From Hirschia litorea (GTDB lineage Bacteria; Pseudomonadota; Alphaproteobacteria; Caulobacterales; Hyphomonadaceae): a DNA stretch of 64,000 nucleotides. The notes under the pieces are model-generated. The model did not search any database. It was not told where the DNA came from and saw only the letters and a program-made list of their open reading frames with translations. Positions within the stretch are counted from its first letter, which is position 1; each line of letters opens with the position of its first letter. Shown one piece after another: positions 31,605 to 39,415 of the stretch. The stretch is from positions 124,001 through 188,000 of the forward strand of contig NZ_JBHTBR010000004.1 of NCBI RefSeq assembly GCF_042665075.1. The letters run 5' to 3'. A program made the position numbers and the translations under genes.

Positions 31605-32837
31605 CTACGCTTCAAAGACGATCGCGGAAATCATTAGATTTCCATGACTATTTTTACCCATCATCGGGCCTTGCTCACCAAAGGTGAAACACGAAATCAA
31701 CGGCGCATCGCCAATCCACTCTTGGACAACACCTGGTGCAGCAGATAAATGCTCCCCCACCGCCATGCGGCACCCACCACAAAACACCATTATAGCGCCT
31801 GCGGGTTCAGCTCCATAAAGTTGATCTTTCGCTAATTTCACAACACGGCCCGCGCGCTCAATAATCTGGTTTGGATCACCGCGCATACAATATAGCTCTG
31901 CATTCAAATCAATGCTGGCAAAAGTCGTCAAACCTCCGTCCTCGCGCACAGATTCAGGGTGGATGAGCAGATATTGATCTATTCCGTCAGAGCATCCAGC
32001 AAGCGTTGCTATAGGCGCAAGATTTGTTTCAGATAGAATAACCCCGCCCGCTTCTAGCTTGTCGCTGATCGCGCCATTCGTCCATTCATTATAAACTTCT
32101 GCGGCAGGTCGGTTATTGATTTCTAATATCGCCCGGCTGCGTGGTTCAGCACCAGCAACCCGCGTGACACGGCCCATTTGCCCTTTATTTTGCTCTTCAA
32201 TACGCGTCACATAACCCACATGACCATTGGGCTCATATCCGCCCTGATAGGCAAAACCAATTGCAGTTGAAGGGAAAAACACAGCTACGACAACACCATT
32301 CTGCATTGTCATTTCATTATCAAATAGAGACCACTTGCCCGACACATCATTGTCAGCCGCGCTTCCGCCCACTATCGGACACCGCTCGCCTACAACTCGG
32401 TTTAACCCTTCCAGCACCTGATCTTCAAAGCCGGGTGCTTGATAAACCCAAACCAACTCTGGCAGTTGATCTAAACAATCTGCGCGTTCAAGCGCCTGCT
32501 TAAGTGCAGCTTCAGCCGCTGCGGCAGGATCATCTCCATACTCGGCAGCTCCAACGCCATAATCTCCAGTGTCATCCTCAATGAGATATACGCCCAAAGA
32601 GTTTGAACCTCTTACAGCCGCACTATCCATAACGCCATTGTGAGAACTTCCGCCTAAAATTGCCGCATCCCCTAACATCTCTCCCAAGGAAGAGCGGATA
32701 AGGTCTGCATCGTGCTCAAAACCATAAAACGCAAAAGCAAGTTGAGCATTTCGGCTTGATTGAGATAATTTTAGCCTGAGCTCATTCAATGCGTCTGCTG
32801 TGCTCGGGTTTTCTGAAAAAATATATTCATTTTTCAT
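31605..32837 (-). CDS. FIST domain protein
   Basis: A 410-residue protein with FIST_N (about 30-215) and FIST_C (about 225-385) domains. GDAAILGGSSHNGVMD, CPIVGGSAADND and CFTFGEQGPMMGKNSHGNLMI are characteristic. FIST proteins bind small molecules, possibly amino acids, and act as sensor input near signalling proteins. It is followed after 15 bases by a GGDEF-EAL gene. No membrane segment or signal peptide is seen, so it should be cytoplasmic. Confidence 0.93.
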   Translation of the reverse strand: MKNEYIFSENPSTADALNELRLKLSQSSRNAQLAFAFYGFEHDADLIRSSLGEMLGDAAILGGSSHNGVMDSAAVRGSNSLGVYLIEDDTGDYGVGAAEYGDDPAAAAEAALKQALERADCLDQLPELVWVYQAPGFEDQVLEGLNRVVGERCPIVGGSAADNDVSGKWSLFDNEMTMQNGVVVAVFFPSTAIGFAYQGGYEPNGHVGYVTRIEEQNKGQMGRVTRVAGAEPRSRAILEINNRPAAEVYNEWTNGAISDKLEAGGVILSETNLAPIATLAGCSDGIDQYLLIHPESVREDGGLTTFASIDLNAELYCMRGDPNQIIERAGRVVKLAKDQLYGAEPAGAIMVFCGGCRMAVGEHLSAAPGVVQEWIGDAPLISCFTFGEQGPMMGKNSHGNLMISAIVFEA

Positions 32838-33468
32838 GGGGGCTATGATCCCAACCTAGTAATTTAACGTATCATATAATTGCTACCCATAGCTGTAACA
32901 AATAAAGGCTAACAATATGCCAAATCGAGTTAACCATTCGACATATTCGCTTAACTCTTTAGCAACCAAGAAATATTGTTTCGAAAAAGCCATTCACTTG
33001 TAGGATAAATATTCTTCCATCCTCTGCCCTCAAAAAACGTGCATACTCAACGTCATACAGTCTAAGGGGCGGCTCGCGACCATCACGCTAGGACTGTGTA
33101 TAGAATATGATTGTACACGGAACATAATCTCATCGCGCTTGCCTTTGTGTCTATGGCAAAGCAAATCGCGTAAGGTTATCAACCAAAAATGGTCTTATTC
33201 TATGGGAGGCGCGCTTATTTGCGGCCTAGAATTTGACGACCCGCCAGTTTCGGCTGGCACTTTTTGCCAATAATAAGTGCGCTTCCTAGCCCCACTTATA
33301 CCAGTAAAAATGATATTTTATCTCTAGCTCACACGCCCCTCATCTCATGTTGCGGCGCTAAAAGCACAGGCACAGCCCTATCATTGTCTCCATTAATTCG
33401 ACTTTAGAATTAAAACTTTTCAGCCATTCATGCGTATATAATACAACACGAATATATGGGGTAACGAT
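32838..33468. other. Long spacer upstream of the FIST operon and the lipocalin
   Basis: About 630 bases between divergent genes. The promoters of both units must be here. The middle part holds a structured block (33066-33293, separate entry). No credible protein was found; a minus-strand frame near 33045-33190 lacks any start or binding site. Confidence 0.6.
33066..33293 (+). ncRNA. Possible structured RNA of unknown class
   Basis: Hairpin A: CGCG-TTG-CTTTG (33134-33147) with CAAAG-CAA-CGCG (33157-33170). Hairpin C: 15 bp between GGAGGCGCGCTTATT (33205-33219) and AATAAGTGCGCTTCC (33272-33286), with two G-T wobbles, enclosing GCCAG/CTGGC (33243-33258). GGGGC (33066-33070) could pair with GCCCC (33289-33293) to close the whole block. 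It is GC-richer than its flanks. I compared it by memory with RNase P, SRP RNA and tmRNA signatures and found no match; a 6S-like RNA cannot be excluded. The wobble pairs on the plus strand fit an RNA transcribed rightwards, but strand is not certain. Confidence 0.45.
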
Positions 33469-34059
33469 ATGGCACGCCTTCCAACACTACTAACCATCAG
33501 CGCATTCATGGGTTTCGCTGCTTGTAGCAGTCAAGCAGCCTACCGCACCGACCCTGTAGACCCGCCCACAGTCGCTCAAGTTGATTTAGAACGCTATTCC
33601 GGCCTCTGGTATGAGATCGCCCGCTATCCCAATGGCTTCCAAAAGCAATGTGAAGGCGTCACCGCTGAATACTCCCTTAGAGAAGATGGTAAGGTGAATG
33701 TCACCAATACATGTCACCTTGGGGATGAACGCTCTGCCACGGCGATTGCGCGTGTTGTTCCCAATTCGGGCAACTCAAAGCTTGAAGTAAAATTTGCGCC
33801 TAAATGGGTACCCTTTGCATGGGGAGATTATTGGATACTCCACCTTGAAGACGATTACTCAGCCGCATTGGTAGGGAGTCCAGATGGCAAATATCTATGG
33901 ATTCTCGCCCGTACCCCCGTCATCAATGATGCGCTCATGGACAAAATCAAACAGCGCGCAGAAGAGTTGGGCTATGCTATTGCCCCTCTAAAAATGACCA
34001 CGCATATGGGAGCCAGCCCAGAAGGCCCTGCAAAATCTCTCCCGCCCTCAGAGCAATAA
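33469..34059 (+). CDS. Lipocalin (Blc-like outer-membrane lipoprotein)
   Basis: A 196-residue bacterial lipocalin. The signal peptide ends in the lipobox GFAAC, so the mature protein starts with a lipidated cysteine at residue 19. The lipocalin signature is YSGLWYEIARYPNGFQKQCEGVTAEYSL, followed by GDYWILHLEDDYSAALVGSPDGKYLWILAR. Blc proteins bind lysophospholipids or fatty acids at the outer membrane. GGGGTAA upstream of the ATG. Confidence 0.95.
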   Translation: MARLPTLLTISAFMGFAACSSQAAYRTDPVDPPTVAQVDLERYSGLWYEIARYPNGFQKQCEGVTAEYSLREDGKVNVTNTCHLGDERSATAIARVVPNSGNSKLEVKFAPKWVPFAWGDYWILHLEDDYSAALVGSPDGKYLWILARTPVINDALMDKIKQRAEELGYAIAPLKMTTHMGASPEGPAKSLPPSEQ

Positions 34060-34083
34060 GTGCGCCTTATCCATGGATAAATA

Positions 34084-34115
34084 AAAACGCTGTCCCAAAT
34101 TTGAGGCGGCGTTTT
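34084..34115. terminator. Terminator between lipocalin and leuB
   Basis: AAAACGC (34084-34090) pairs with GCGTTTT (34109-34115), followed by CTGTCTT on the plus strand. It lies 24 bases after the lipocalin stop and 19 bases past the convergent leuB end, so it can serve both. Confidence 0.65.
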
Positions 34116-34134
34116 CTGTCTTAAAACAAAGTCT

Positions 34135-35208
34135 TTAAAGCGCGGCGATAATCGCATCACCCATTTGAGATGTACTCATGCTACCGCCAAGGTCAGCCGT
34201 GCGCGCGCCATCTTCCAGCGCCTTGCCCACAGCATTCCAAATACGATCAGCCGCATCCGCGCGATCAAGTGACCAACGCAGCGCCATTTCAGCAGACAAA
34301 ATCGCTGCACAAGGGTTTGCCAATCCTTTACCCGCAATATCAGGCGCTGACCCGTGCACCGGCTCATACAATCCCGGCGTACCCGGCTCACCCAATGCGG
34401 CAGACGGCAACATACCAATTGACCCTGTTAATTGGCTGGCTTCATCGGAAAGAATGTCACCAAACAAATTATCCGCAAGAATGACGTTCACATCTTTAGG
34501 TTTCTTCACAAGCTGCATCGCCATTGCATCCGCAAGAATGTGATCCAATGGCTCATTCGCAAATTCTTCTTGGTGCAGCTTAATCACCTCTTCGCGCCAC
34601 AACACACCCGATTCCATCACATTGGATTTGTCCGTAGACGTTACACCCGGATATAGCCCGCCCTTGCCTTTGCGGCCTTTGGCAATCTCAAAAGCCACAC
34701 GCGCGACACGGCGCACTTCAGAGCTTGTATAGCACGCATTATCATAGCCCTTGCGTTCGCCATTGCCCAAATCATCAATGCCGCGTGGCTCACCAAAATA
34801 CACACCTGAAGTCAGCTCACGCACGATCATAATGTCGAGCCCTTCGACAAACTCACGTTTCAAGCTAGAAGCATCTGCAAGTGCTGGAAAACAAAACGCC
34901 GGACGCAGATTGGCATATACATCCAGCTCTTTACGTAACTTCAAAAGTCCCATTTCTGGGCGTAAATGACGCGCAACACCTGCCCATTTAGGGCCTCCCA
35001 CTGCACCCATCAAAATAGCATCTGATTGGCGCGCTTGGTTCAACACCTCATCTGTAAGCGGTAGGCCGTGCTCATCATAGGAAGCGCCCCCAAATAGCGC
35101 TTCTGAGAATTTCAAATCCGGTGCCACAACATCCAGAACACGACGTGCCTGCTCGGTAACTTCTGGTCCAATTCCATCACCAGGGAGAAGTAAAAATGTT
35201 TGTGTCAT
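34135..35208 (-). CDS. leuB: 3-isopropylmalate dehydrogenase
   Basis: A 357-residue LeuB, which oxidatively decarboxylates 3-isopropylmalate in leucine synthesis. It shows LLPGDGIGPEV at the start, LLKLRKELDVYANLRPA, and VRELTSGVYFGEPRG. The signature NLFGDILSDEASQLTGSIGMLPSA binds metal and substrate, and GLYEPVHGSAPDIAGKG binds NAD. Last gene of a minus-strand unit with leuD; two small monooxygenase-like genes lie between them. Confidence 0.98.
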   Translation of the reverse strand: MTQTFLLLPGDGIGPEVTEQARRVLDVVAPDLKFSEALFGGASYDEHGLPLTDEVLNQARQSDAILMGAVGGPKWAGVARHLRPEMGLLKLRKELDVYANLRPAFCFPALADASSLKREFVEGLDIMIVRELTSGVYFGEPRGIDDLGNGERKGYDNACYTSSEVRRVARVAFEIAKGRKGKGGLYPGVTSTDKSNVMESGVLWREEVIKLHQEEFANEPLDHILADAMAMQLVKKPKDVNVILADNLFGDILSDEASQLTGSIGMLPSAALGEPGTPGLYEPVHGSAPDIAGKGLANPCAAILSAEMALRWSLDRADAADRIWNAVGKALEDGARTADLGGSMSTSQMGDAIIAAL

Positions 35209-35314
35209 GGGGTCATGCTTTCGTTTTTTAAATCAGGGCTATTTTGTCAATTAAGGTCGCTTACTAGCCCGCGCTGCTTTGCGCAATATTTACAGGCTAA
35301 ATCGCATTCAGATA

Positions 35315-35623
35315 CTAAAAGCTCTCTTCTTCAGCTTCATACAGATTGGCGCTTCGCCCCACCACGCCCAATTTAGGCCAAGTGCTGCGCCATTCCTCCA
35401 TATGCTTTATCTCAAAATGGGCCTGCAATGCCTCTCGGCTTTCCCATTTTTCTATAAAGTGGACAAGGCTTTCATCCAACAGATCGAATGCATAACTGTA
35501 TAATATACAGCCCGCTTCTGCTCTGCTTTTCTCTACCATTGTCTGCATAGCGTTGCGGGCAGCTTCTCGATTTTCAATCGGCAAATTAAATGTGCCTGCG
35601 ACGACGATTATCTTCTTAGTCAT
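35315..35623 (-). CDS. ABM-fold putative quinol monooxygenase 1
   Basis: A 102-residue ABM-domain protein (IIVVAGTFNLPIENREAARNAMQTMVEKSRAEAGCILYSYAFDLLD, then FIEKWESREALQAHFEIKHMEEW). The WESREAL.aH..t.H pattern is typical of YgiN-like enzymes. It lies 18 bases after a second ABM gene and 106 bases before leuB. The start is ATG 35623; a GTG 15 bases earlier is possible. The role next to leucine genes is unclear. Confidence 0.82.
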   Translation of the reverse strand: MTKKIIVVAGTFNLPIENREAARNAMQTMVEKSRAEAGCILYSYAFDLLDESLVHFIEKWESREALQAHFEIKHMEEWRSTWPKLGVVGRSANLYEAEEESF

Positions 35624-35641
35624 ATTAGATCTCTGCACGCT

Positions 35642-35941
35642 CTATCTAGGTGTCGGCGTAATGTTTTCATAATAGCGCACATCTCGCGCTTCTACGCCCA
35701 AAGCATAAAGTTGCTTTTTAAATGCAATTGTATGCTCTGCCTGCTGGTGGGCTTGAAACGCTGCCTCATCCACAAAACGTTCTCGAATATTGAGCACGTC
35801 CCCATCGCAAATATCTTGAGAGAAGGAAAACTCAAGACACCCCGCCTCTTCATTGCACGCCTTCACGAAAGCTACGAACATTGGTCTGGAGGCTTCAAAC
35901 TTTCCAGCCTTTAGGCGCAAACTTCCCTCAAGCAAAAGCAT
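35642..35941 (-). CDS. ABM-fold putative monooxygenase 2
   Basis: A 99-residue ABM-fold protein: LLEGSLRLKAGKFEASRPMFVAFVKACNEEAGCLEFSFSQDI and IRERFVDEAAFQAHQQAEHTIAFKKQL. It is only distantly similar to its neighbour, so the pair is not a recent duplication. It starts three bases after leuD, so translational coupling with leuD is likely. Substrate unknown. Confidence 0.82.
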   Translation of the reverse strand: MLLLEGSLRLKAGKFEASRPMFVAFVKACNEEAGCLEFSFSQDICDGDVLNIRERFVDEAAFQAHQQAEHTIAFKKQLYALGVEARDVRYYENITPTPR

Positions 35942-35944
35942 TCT

Positions 35945-36571
35945 CTAAGCTTTTTCCAACCAAGGCGTCACAAGTTTGCGTTTGTGCTCATAAGCTTCAA
36001 TAGCGCTGTCATGGGTCATAGTTTCGCCAATCTCATCCAACCCTTTTACAAGGTTTGTTTTGCGGCCCTGATCAATATCAAAATCTATTTCTGTTCCGTC
36101 TGGCGCAGTAATTTTTTGGGTCGGCAAATCAATTGTGAAAATGTGATTGCCCCCACCAGCTTGTCCGGCAAGCTTGTCACATACATCCTGCGGCAACGCG
36201 ATTGGAAGAATACCGTTTTTAAAACAGTTATTGAAAAAAATGTCCGCAAAAGACGGCGCAATCACACACCGAATCCCCTGATCCAAAATCGCCCAAGGCG
36301 CATGTTCACGTGAAGAACCACACCCAAAATTATCACCCGCTATCAAAACAGATGCATTTTCATAAGCGGGTTTATTCAAAACAAAATCAGGGTTTGGCGT
36401 ACCATCTTCATTGGTTTTCATTTCGTGGAATAAACCCACTTTCAAACCTTCACGCGTCACCGTTTTCAGAAACTGTTTTGGGATAATCATATCCGTATCG
36501 ACATTGGCCAATAACGCCCCGCCAGATTTTAGGGGAGCCGCTACACCGCGCAGAGTCGTAAATGGGGTCAT
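35945..36571 (-). CDS. leuD: 3-isopropylmalate dehydratase small subunit
   Basis: A 208-residue LeuD. Characteristic parts are ANVDTDMIIPKQFLKTVTREGLKVGLFHEM, IAGDNFGCGSSREHAPWAILDQGIRCVIAPSFADIFFNNCFKNGILPI, and the swivel-domain ending. It pairs with LeuC to isomerise isopropylmalate. leuC is not in this window. GAGG six bases before ATG 36571 fixes the start; TTG 12 bases earlier is less likely. Preceded by a VOC gene 42 bases upstream. Confidence 0.98.
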   Translation of the reverse strand: MTPFTTLRGVAAPLKSGGALLANVDTDMIIPKQFLKTVTREGLKVGLFHEMKTNEDGTPNPDFVLNKPAYENASVLIAGDNFGCGSSREHAPWAILDQGIRCVIAPSFADIFFNNCFKNGILPIALPQDVCDKLAGQAGGGNHIFTIDLPTQKITAPDGTEIDFDIDQGRKTNLVKGLDEIGETMTHDSAIEAYEHKRKLVTPWLEKA

Positions 36572-36613
36572 AAATTGCCTCAACAGTTCAAAAACACTAC
36601 CTTTCCAACAATC

Positions 36614-37468
36614 CTATTGCGTAGGCTGCTGGATAAACAAAGTAGGTGTATTGCACGTTCTATCCAGAACAGTGAAGACTAGAGACCCGTTTTTTCTGCC
36701 AGAGCGAATATCTGTCACACGGAAACCAGCTTTTTTAACGCGTTCATGCGCCGCTTTTATATCTTTTACAGACCAACTCACGCCCCAAAGAGTATCATCA
36801 GAATCATTATCAGCTTCAACACCGATGCGACTGACAACCTCAAGGGTTGCAGCCCCTACGCGAAAGAACTGGAAGTGGGAAGCAAGGTCAGGTCTCTCAA
36901 GGTCCAGACGCAGTTCAGCCCCTAAGCGGGCACCATACAGGGCAGCAGCACGATCAGCATTTGGGCTATTTATCACCACATGATCTAGCGAAGAGACACA
37001 ATCATCTCCACACGCACGTGGCAAGATATCCCCGCCCTCACCATTTTCTATAATGAAATGACGCACCCCCTGCGTGCGCTGCGTATCCAGTCTTATACGT
37101 CGCCAGATTCGCTGTTTGCCGCTTTGAATATCCTCACTCTTCCCCTCAGAAATATCTGATGGAAAAAGCCCTAACCGCATATATTTGTTATGAATTTCTT
37201 CAATATCAGCGCACGAAAAAGCAATACTGGAAAGCCCTTCATTTCCCGCCTGCACCATAGCTTGAAGCTTCGCCCCGACTGGCCCCTCTCCATGCGGACC
37301 AAACAGCTCTACCGCCATATTATCCACACGAAATAAGACAGTCGCCGTACCTGCTGTATTATCTATGGCATGCCAATCAGGTTCACGCCCTAAAAGCGCG
37401 CTATAATCTGCTTTTGCTGCTTCTAAATTACCGCAAACAAACACAAGATGATCTATTCCATCAATCAT
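36614..37468 (-). CDS. Two-domain VOC (glyoxalase-fold) protein
   Basis: A 284-residue glyoxalase-fold protein. The N-terminal domain starts IDGIDHLVFVCGNLEAAKADYSALLGREPDWH. The C-terminal one starts SSLDHVVINSPNADRAAALYGARLGAELRLD, with VGAATLEVVSR as the metal-ligand Glu strand. This is the glyoxalase-like layout in which two modules combine. It is the first gene of the leuD-leuB unit. Reaction unknown. Confidence 0.87.
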   Translation of the reverse strand: MIDGIDHLVFVCGNLEAAKADYSALLGREPDWHAIDNTAGTATVLFRVDNMAVELFGPHGEGPVGAKLQAMVQAGNEGLSSIAFSCADIEEIHNKYMRLGLFPSDISEGKSEDIQSGKQRIWRRIRLDTQRTQGVRHFIIENGEGGDILPRACGDDCVSSLDHVVINSPNADRAAALYGARLGAELRLDLERPDLASHFQFFRVGAATLEVVSRIGVEADNDSDDTLWGVSWSVKDIKAAHERVKKAGFRVTDIRSGRKNGSLVFTVLDRTCNTPTLFIQQPTQ

Positions 37469-38167
37469 ACGCTACACATCATCACTTCCACTACATTCAC
37501 CGACTTTGTGCAAGAAATTGCAAATAATGAAAAGGAGAAATTCGCTCAGCGCGACAATTAGCAAGGACTAGAAATGGCAACGCCGCTCCCTGGTAAACCA
37601 GAAAGCGGCGCGCCTAGCTCGAAAATTGCCAGCTGGGTTGGGGGGGACGCAGGCAAATCCGAACTAATCTGTAATCCTGACAATATCGCTCACAGGATAG
37701 GTAATCAGGATAATCTTAGAAATCTTATTTAAAGGTTACAATGCGATGCACATGAATCAAAATCATGTTAACTATCAAATCATTACCTTCGCGCCATGTC
37801 ATCAGCATCGATGTACAAAAAAGCGAGACGATGAGTAAATACAGATTATTTTTTATAAATCAACTACAAAACGCATTTTTATTTACATTACGATAAATAA
37901 ACATGCTGATTCCCGAAATTTTCAACTTAAACAAGTATCCAGATATTTTGACTTGCAAAGAAAATCACTTGGGAAAAGAGATATAATATCAACGTTGTAC
38001 AATACAATATATCTAACGTAGAAAATATCGCCACCGCAAAAATTTTCCACACACGAACTTTGCATTAAAAATGCGTAATGAGGAAAAGTTTACCTAAGGT
38101 AAGAGTGTTTTTTAGATGCATAATCCTGCAAAAACCACAAACCTTAAAATAAAAAACCGTACCGTTT
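37469..38167. other. Long spacer upstream of the VOC-leu operon
   Basis: About 700 bases, AT-rich from about 37740. It holds a hairpin pair (37581-37638, separate entry), and ATCCTGA/TCAGGAT arms near 37673-37710. The promoter of the minus-strand VOC-leuD-leuB unit should lie here. No gene found. Confidence 0.6.
37581..37638 (-). ncRNA. Hairpin pair in the VOC-leuD leader, one with a C7 loop
   Basis: Read on the minus strand, TTGCC-T-GC pairs with GC-T-GGCAA, closing a loop that contains GTCCCCCCCAACCC. A second two-step hairpin follows: CGCCGCT with AGCGGCG (arms at 37581-37587 and 37604-37610), enclosing CTGG-TTTA-CCAG. The C-rich loop is like those of the array at 16857-17039. It lies 113 bases before the VOC start codon, so it could be a leader element or a separate small RNA. 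No strong terminator T-run. Confidence 0.4.
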
Positions 38168-39235
38168 TTACAAATAAACACTCAATAATTGTTGGCGTTC
38201 TTCCGTACTCAATCGGACTTGTTTAGGCGACAACATCAACAATAAAGCTCCCAATTGCATGGAAGAAAGCGCATCAAGCCCTACACCTAGAGAAGGTTTA
38301 GCATCTGGGAACAATATATCAGAGGACGGCAATACACGACGGCTCATATGCACACGGATAACACTTGCCCCAGTCTCGTCTGCCTTCTCGCCCTGCATCC
38401 AAACCCCATCTTTGGCCACACAGCACCGCAATACGCCTTCAAGCAAATGCTGCACCCCTAGCTGCACAAGTGCATCTGAGCCAATATGGCGAAAGCCGGC
38501 TTCTTCCCAATCAACCCTTAAATTAATATCACGGGTTTGCGCAAGTCTTTGAATACGCAGCAAAGATTGCTGAATTAATGCATGAAGAGAACTGCCAGTT
38601 TGAGCCGTCAAATCATCTTGCGTGTACTGAGAAATCGCTTGTATTGTCTCGCGCATATGATCAACGAATTGGCTAGATCCAGCCTTCCCCGTCTCTCGCA
38701 TCACCTCTCCCAGCGTACTCAGACCCGATTCAAGATAGGCTAGAGGCGCTCTTAGAGCTGCAAAATTTCGTTCCAGACTTACGCTTTCAATGGACTTTCC
38801 AGCCTGCCGATCAGCACTTCGCCTGTCCCCTTTGCGGCGATCCTTCCCCTTGTGGCTATACCCACCAGACTTACCCCGCGCTTTCGCATTCAGTGCAATT
38901 TGACGTATCAGCCCTTCTGAAAGGTCAGCTTTGTCTATGACCGCTTCCGCCCCCGCTTCAAACGCTTGATCCCGTAAACGAGCGGTATCTCCATTCGTCA
39001 TAAATACTATTGGCGCTGAACAAAGCGCCTTAAGCTCTTTTACATCATCTTGAATGGATACAGAATCAGGCCGCCTCACATCCACCAGCAGAAGGTCTAT
39101 GTGTTTATCCCCGATATCAGCTTTAAATTGGTCGACACTCGCACTCGCATTAATGGAGACATTCATCGCATTTTCAAACATGAGTTGTACGAACTCAGTA
39201 TAGACCGCATCATCTTCTACCAGTTGGATAATCAA
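38168..39235 (-). CDS. Response regulator with degenerate kinase-like C-terminus
   Basis: A 355-residue protein. Residues 1-115 form a receiver domain: acidic E7/D8, phosphorylatable Asp in DLLLVDVRRPD, T in FMTNGD and K in VIDKADL. A basic linker (KGKDRRKGDRRSADRQ) follows. The rest has a four-helix DHp-like helix pair and an ATPase-like layout (SSLHALIQQSLLRIQRLAQTRDINLRVDWEEAG, SDALVQLGVQHLLEGVLRCC), but lacks the histidine and the G-boxes. It is probably an inactive kinase-like or phosphotransfer domain. No partner adjacent. Confidence 0.75.
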   Translation of the reverse strand: MIIQLVEDDAVYTEFVQLMFENAMNVSINASASVDQFKADIGDKHIDLLLVDVRRPDSVSIQDDVKELKALCSAPIVFMTNGDTARLRDQAFEAGAEAVIDKADLSEGLIRQIALNAKARGKSGGYSHKGKDRRKGDRRSADRQAGKSIESVSLERNFAALRAPLAYLESGLSTLGEVMRETGKAGSSQFVDHMRETIQAISQYTQDDLTAQTGSSLHALIQQSLLRIQRLAQTRDINLRVDWEEAGFRHIGSDALVQLGVQHLLEGVLRCCVAKDGVWMQGEKADETGASVIRVHMSRRVLPSSDILFPDAKPSLGVGLDALSSMQLGALLLMLSPKQVRLSTEERQQLLSVYL

Positions 39236-39415
39236 CTACTATCCTCCCAACAACACGGCCATTTAAATGCTACTCCAAATGTTTGAATGATTTGGATAAA
39301 AAATTCAAAACTCAATATCCCTATTCATTCCAGTCATACGCCTTCATTTAAAGATAGGGATATTCGACAGTTACACATAGCTTTTTTCGGAGATGATTGG
39401 AATTTATGCACACTT

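Noticed and set aside
33045..33190. Minus-strand open frame of about 45 codons in the 33-kb spacer
   Set aside because: No start codon with a binding site and no recognisable family; the same DNA forms better RNA hairpins.
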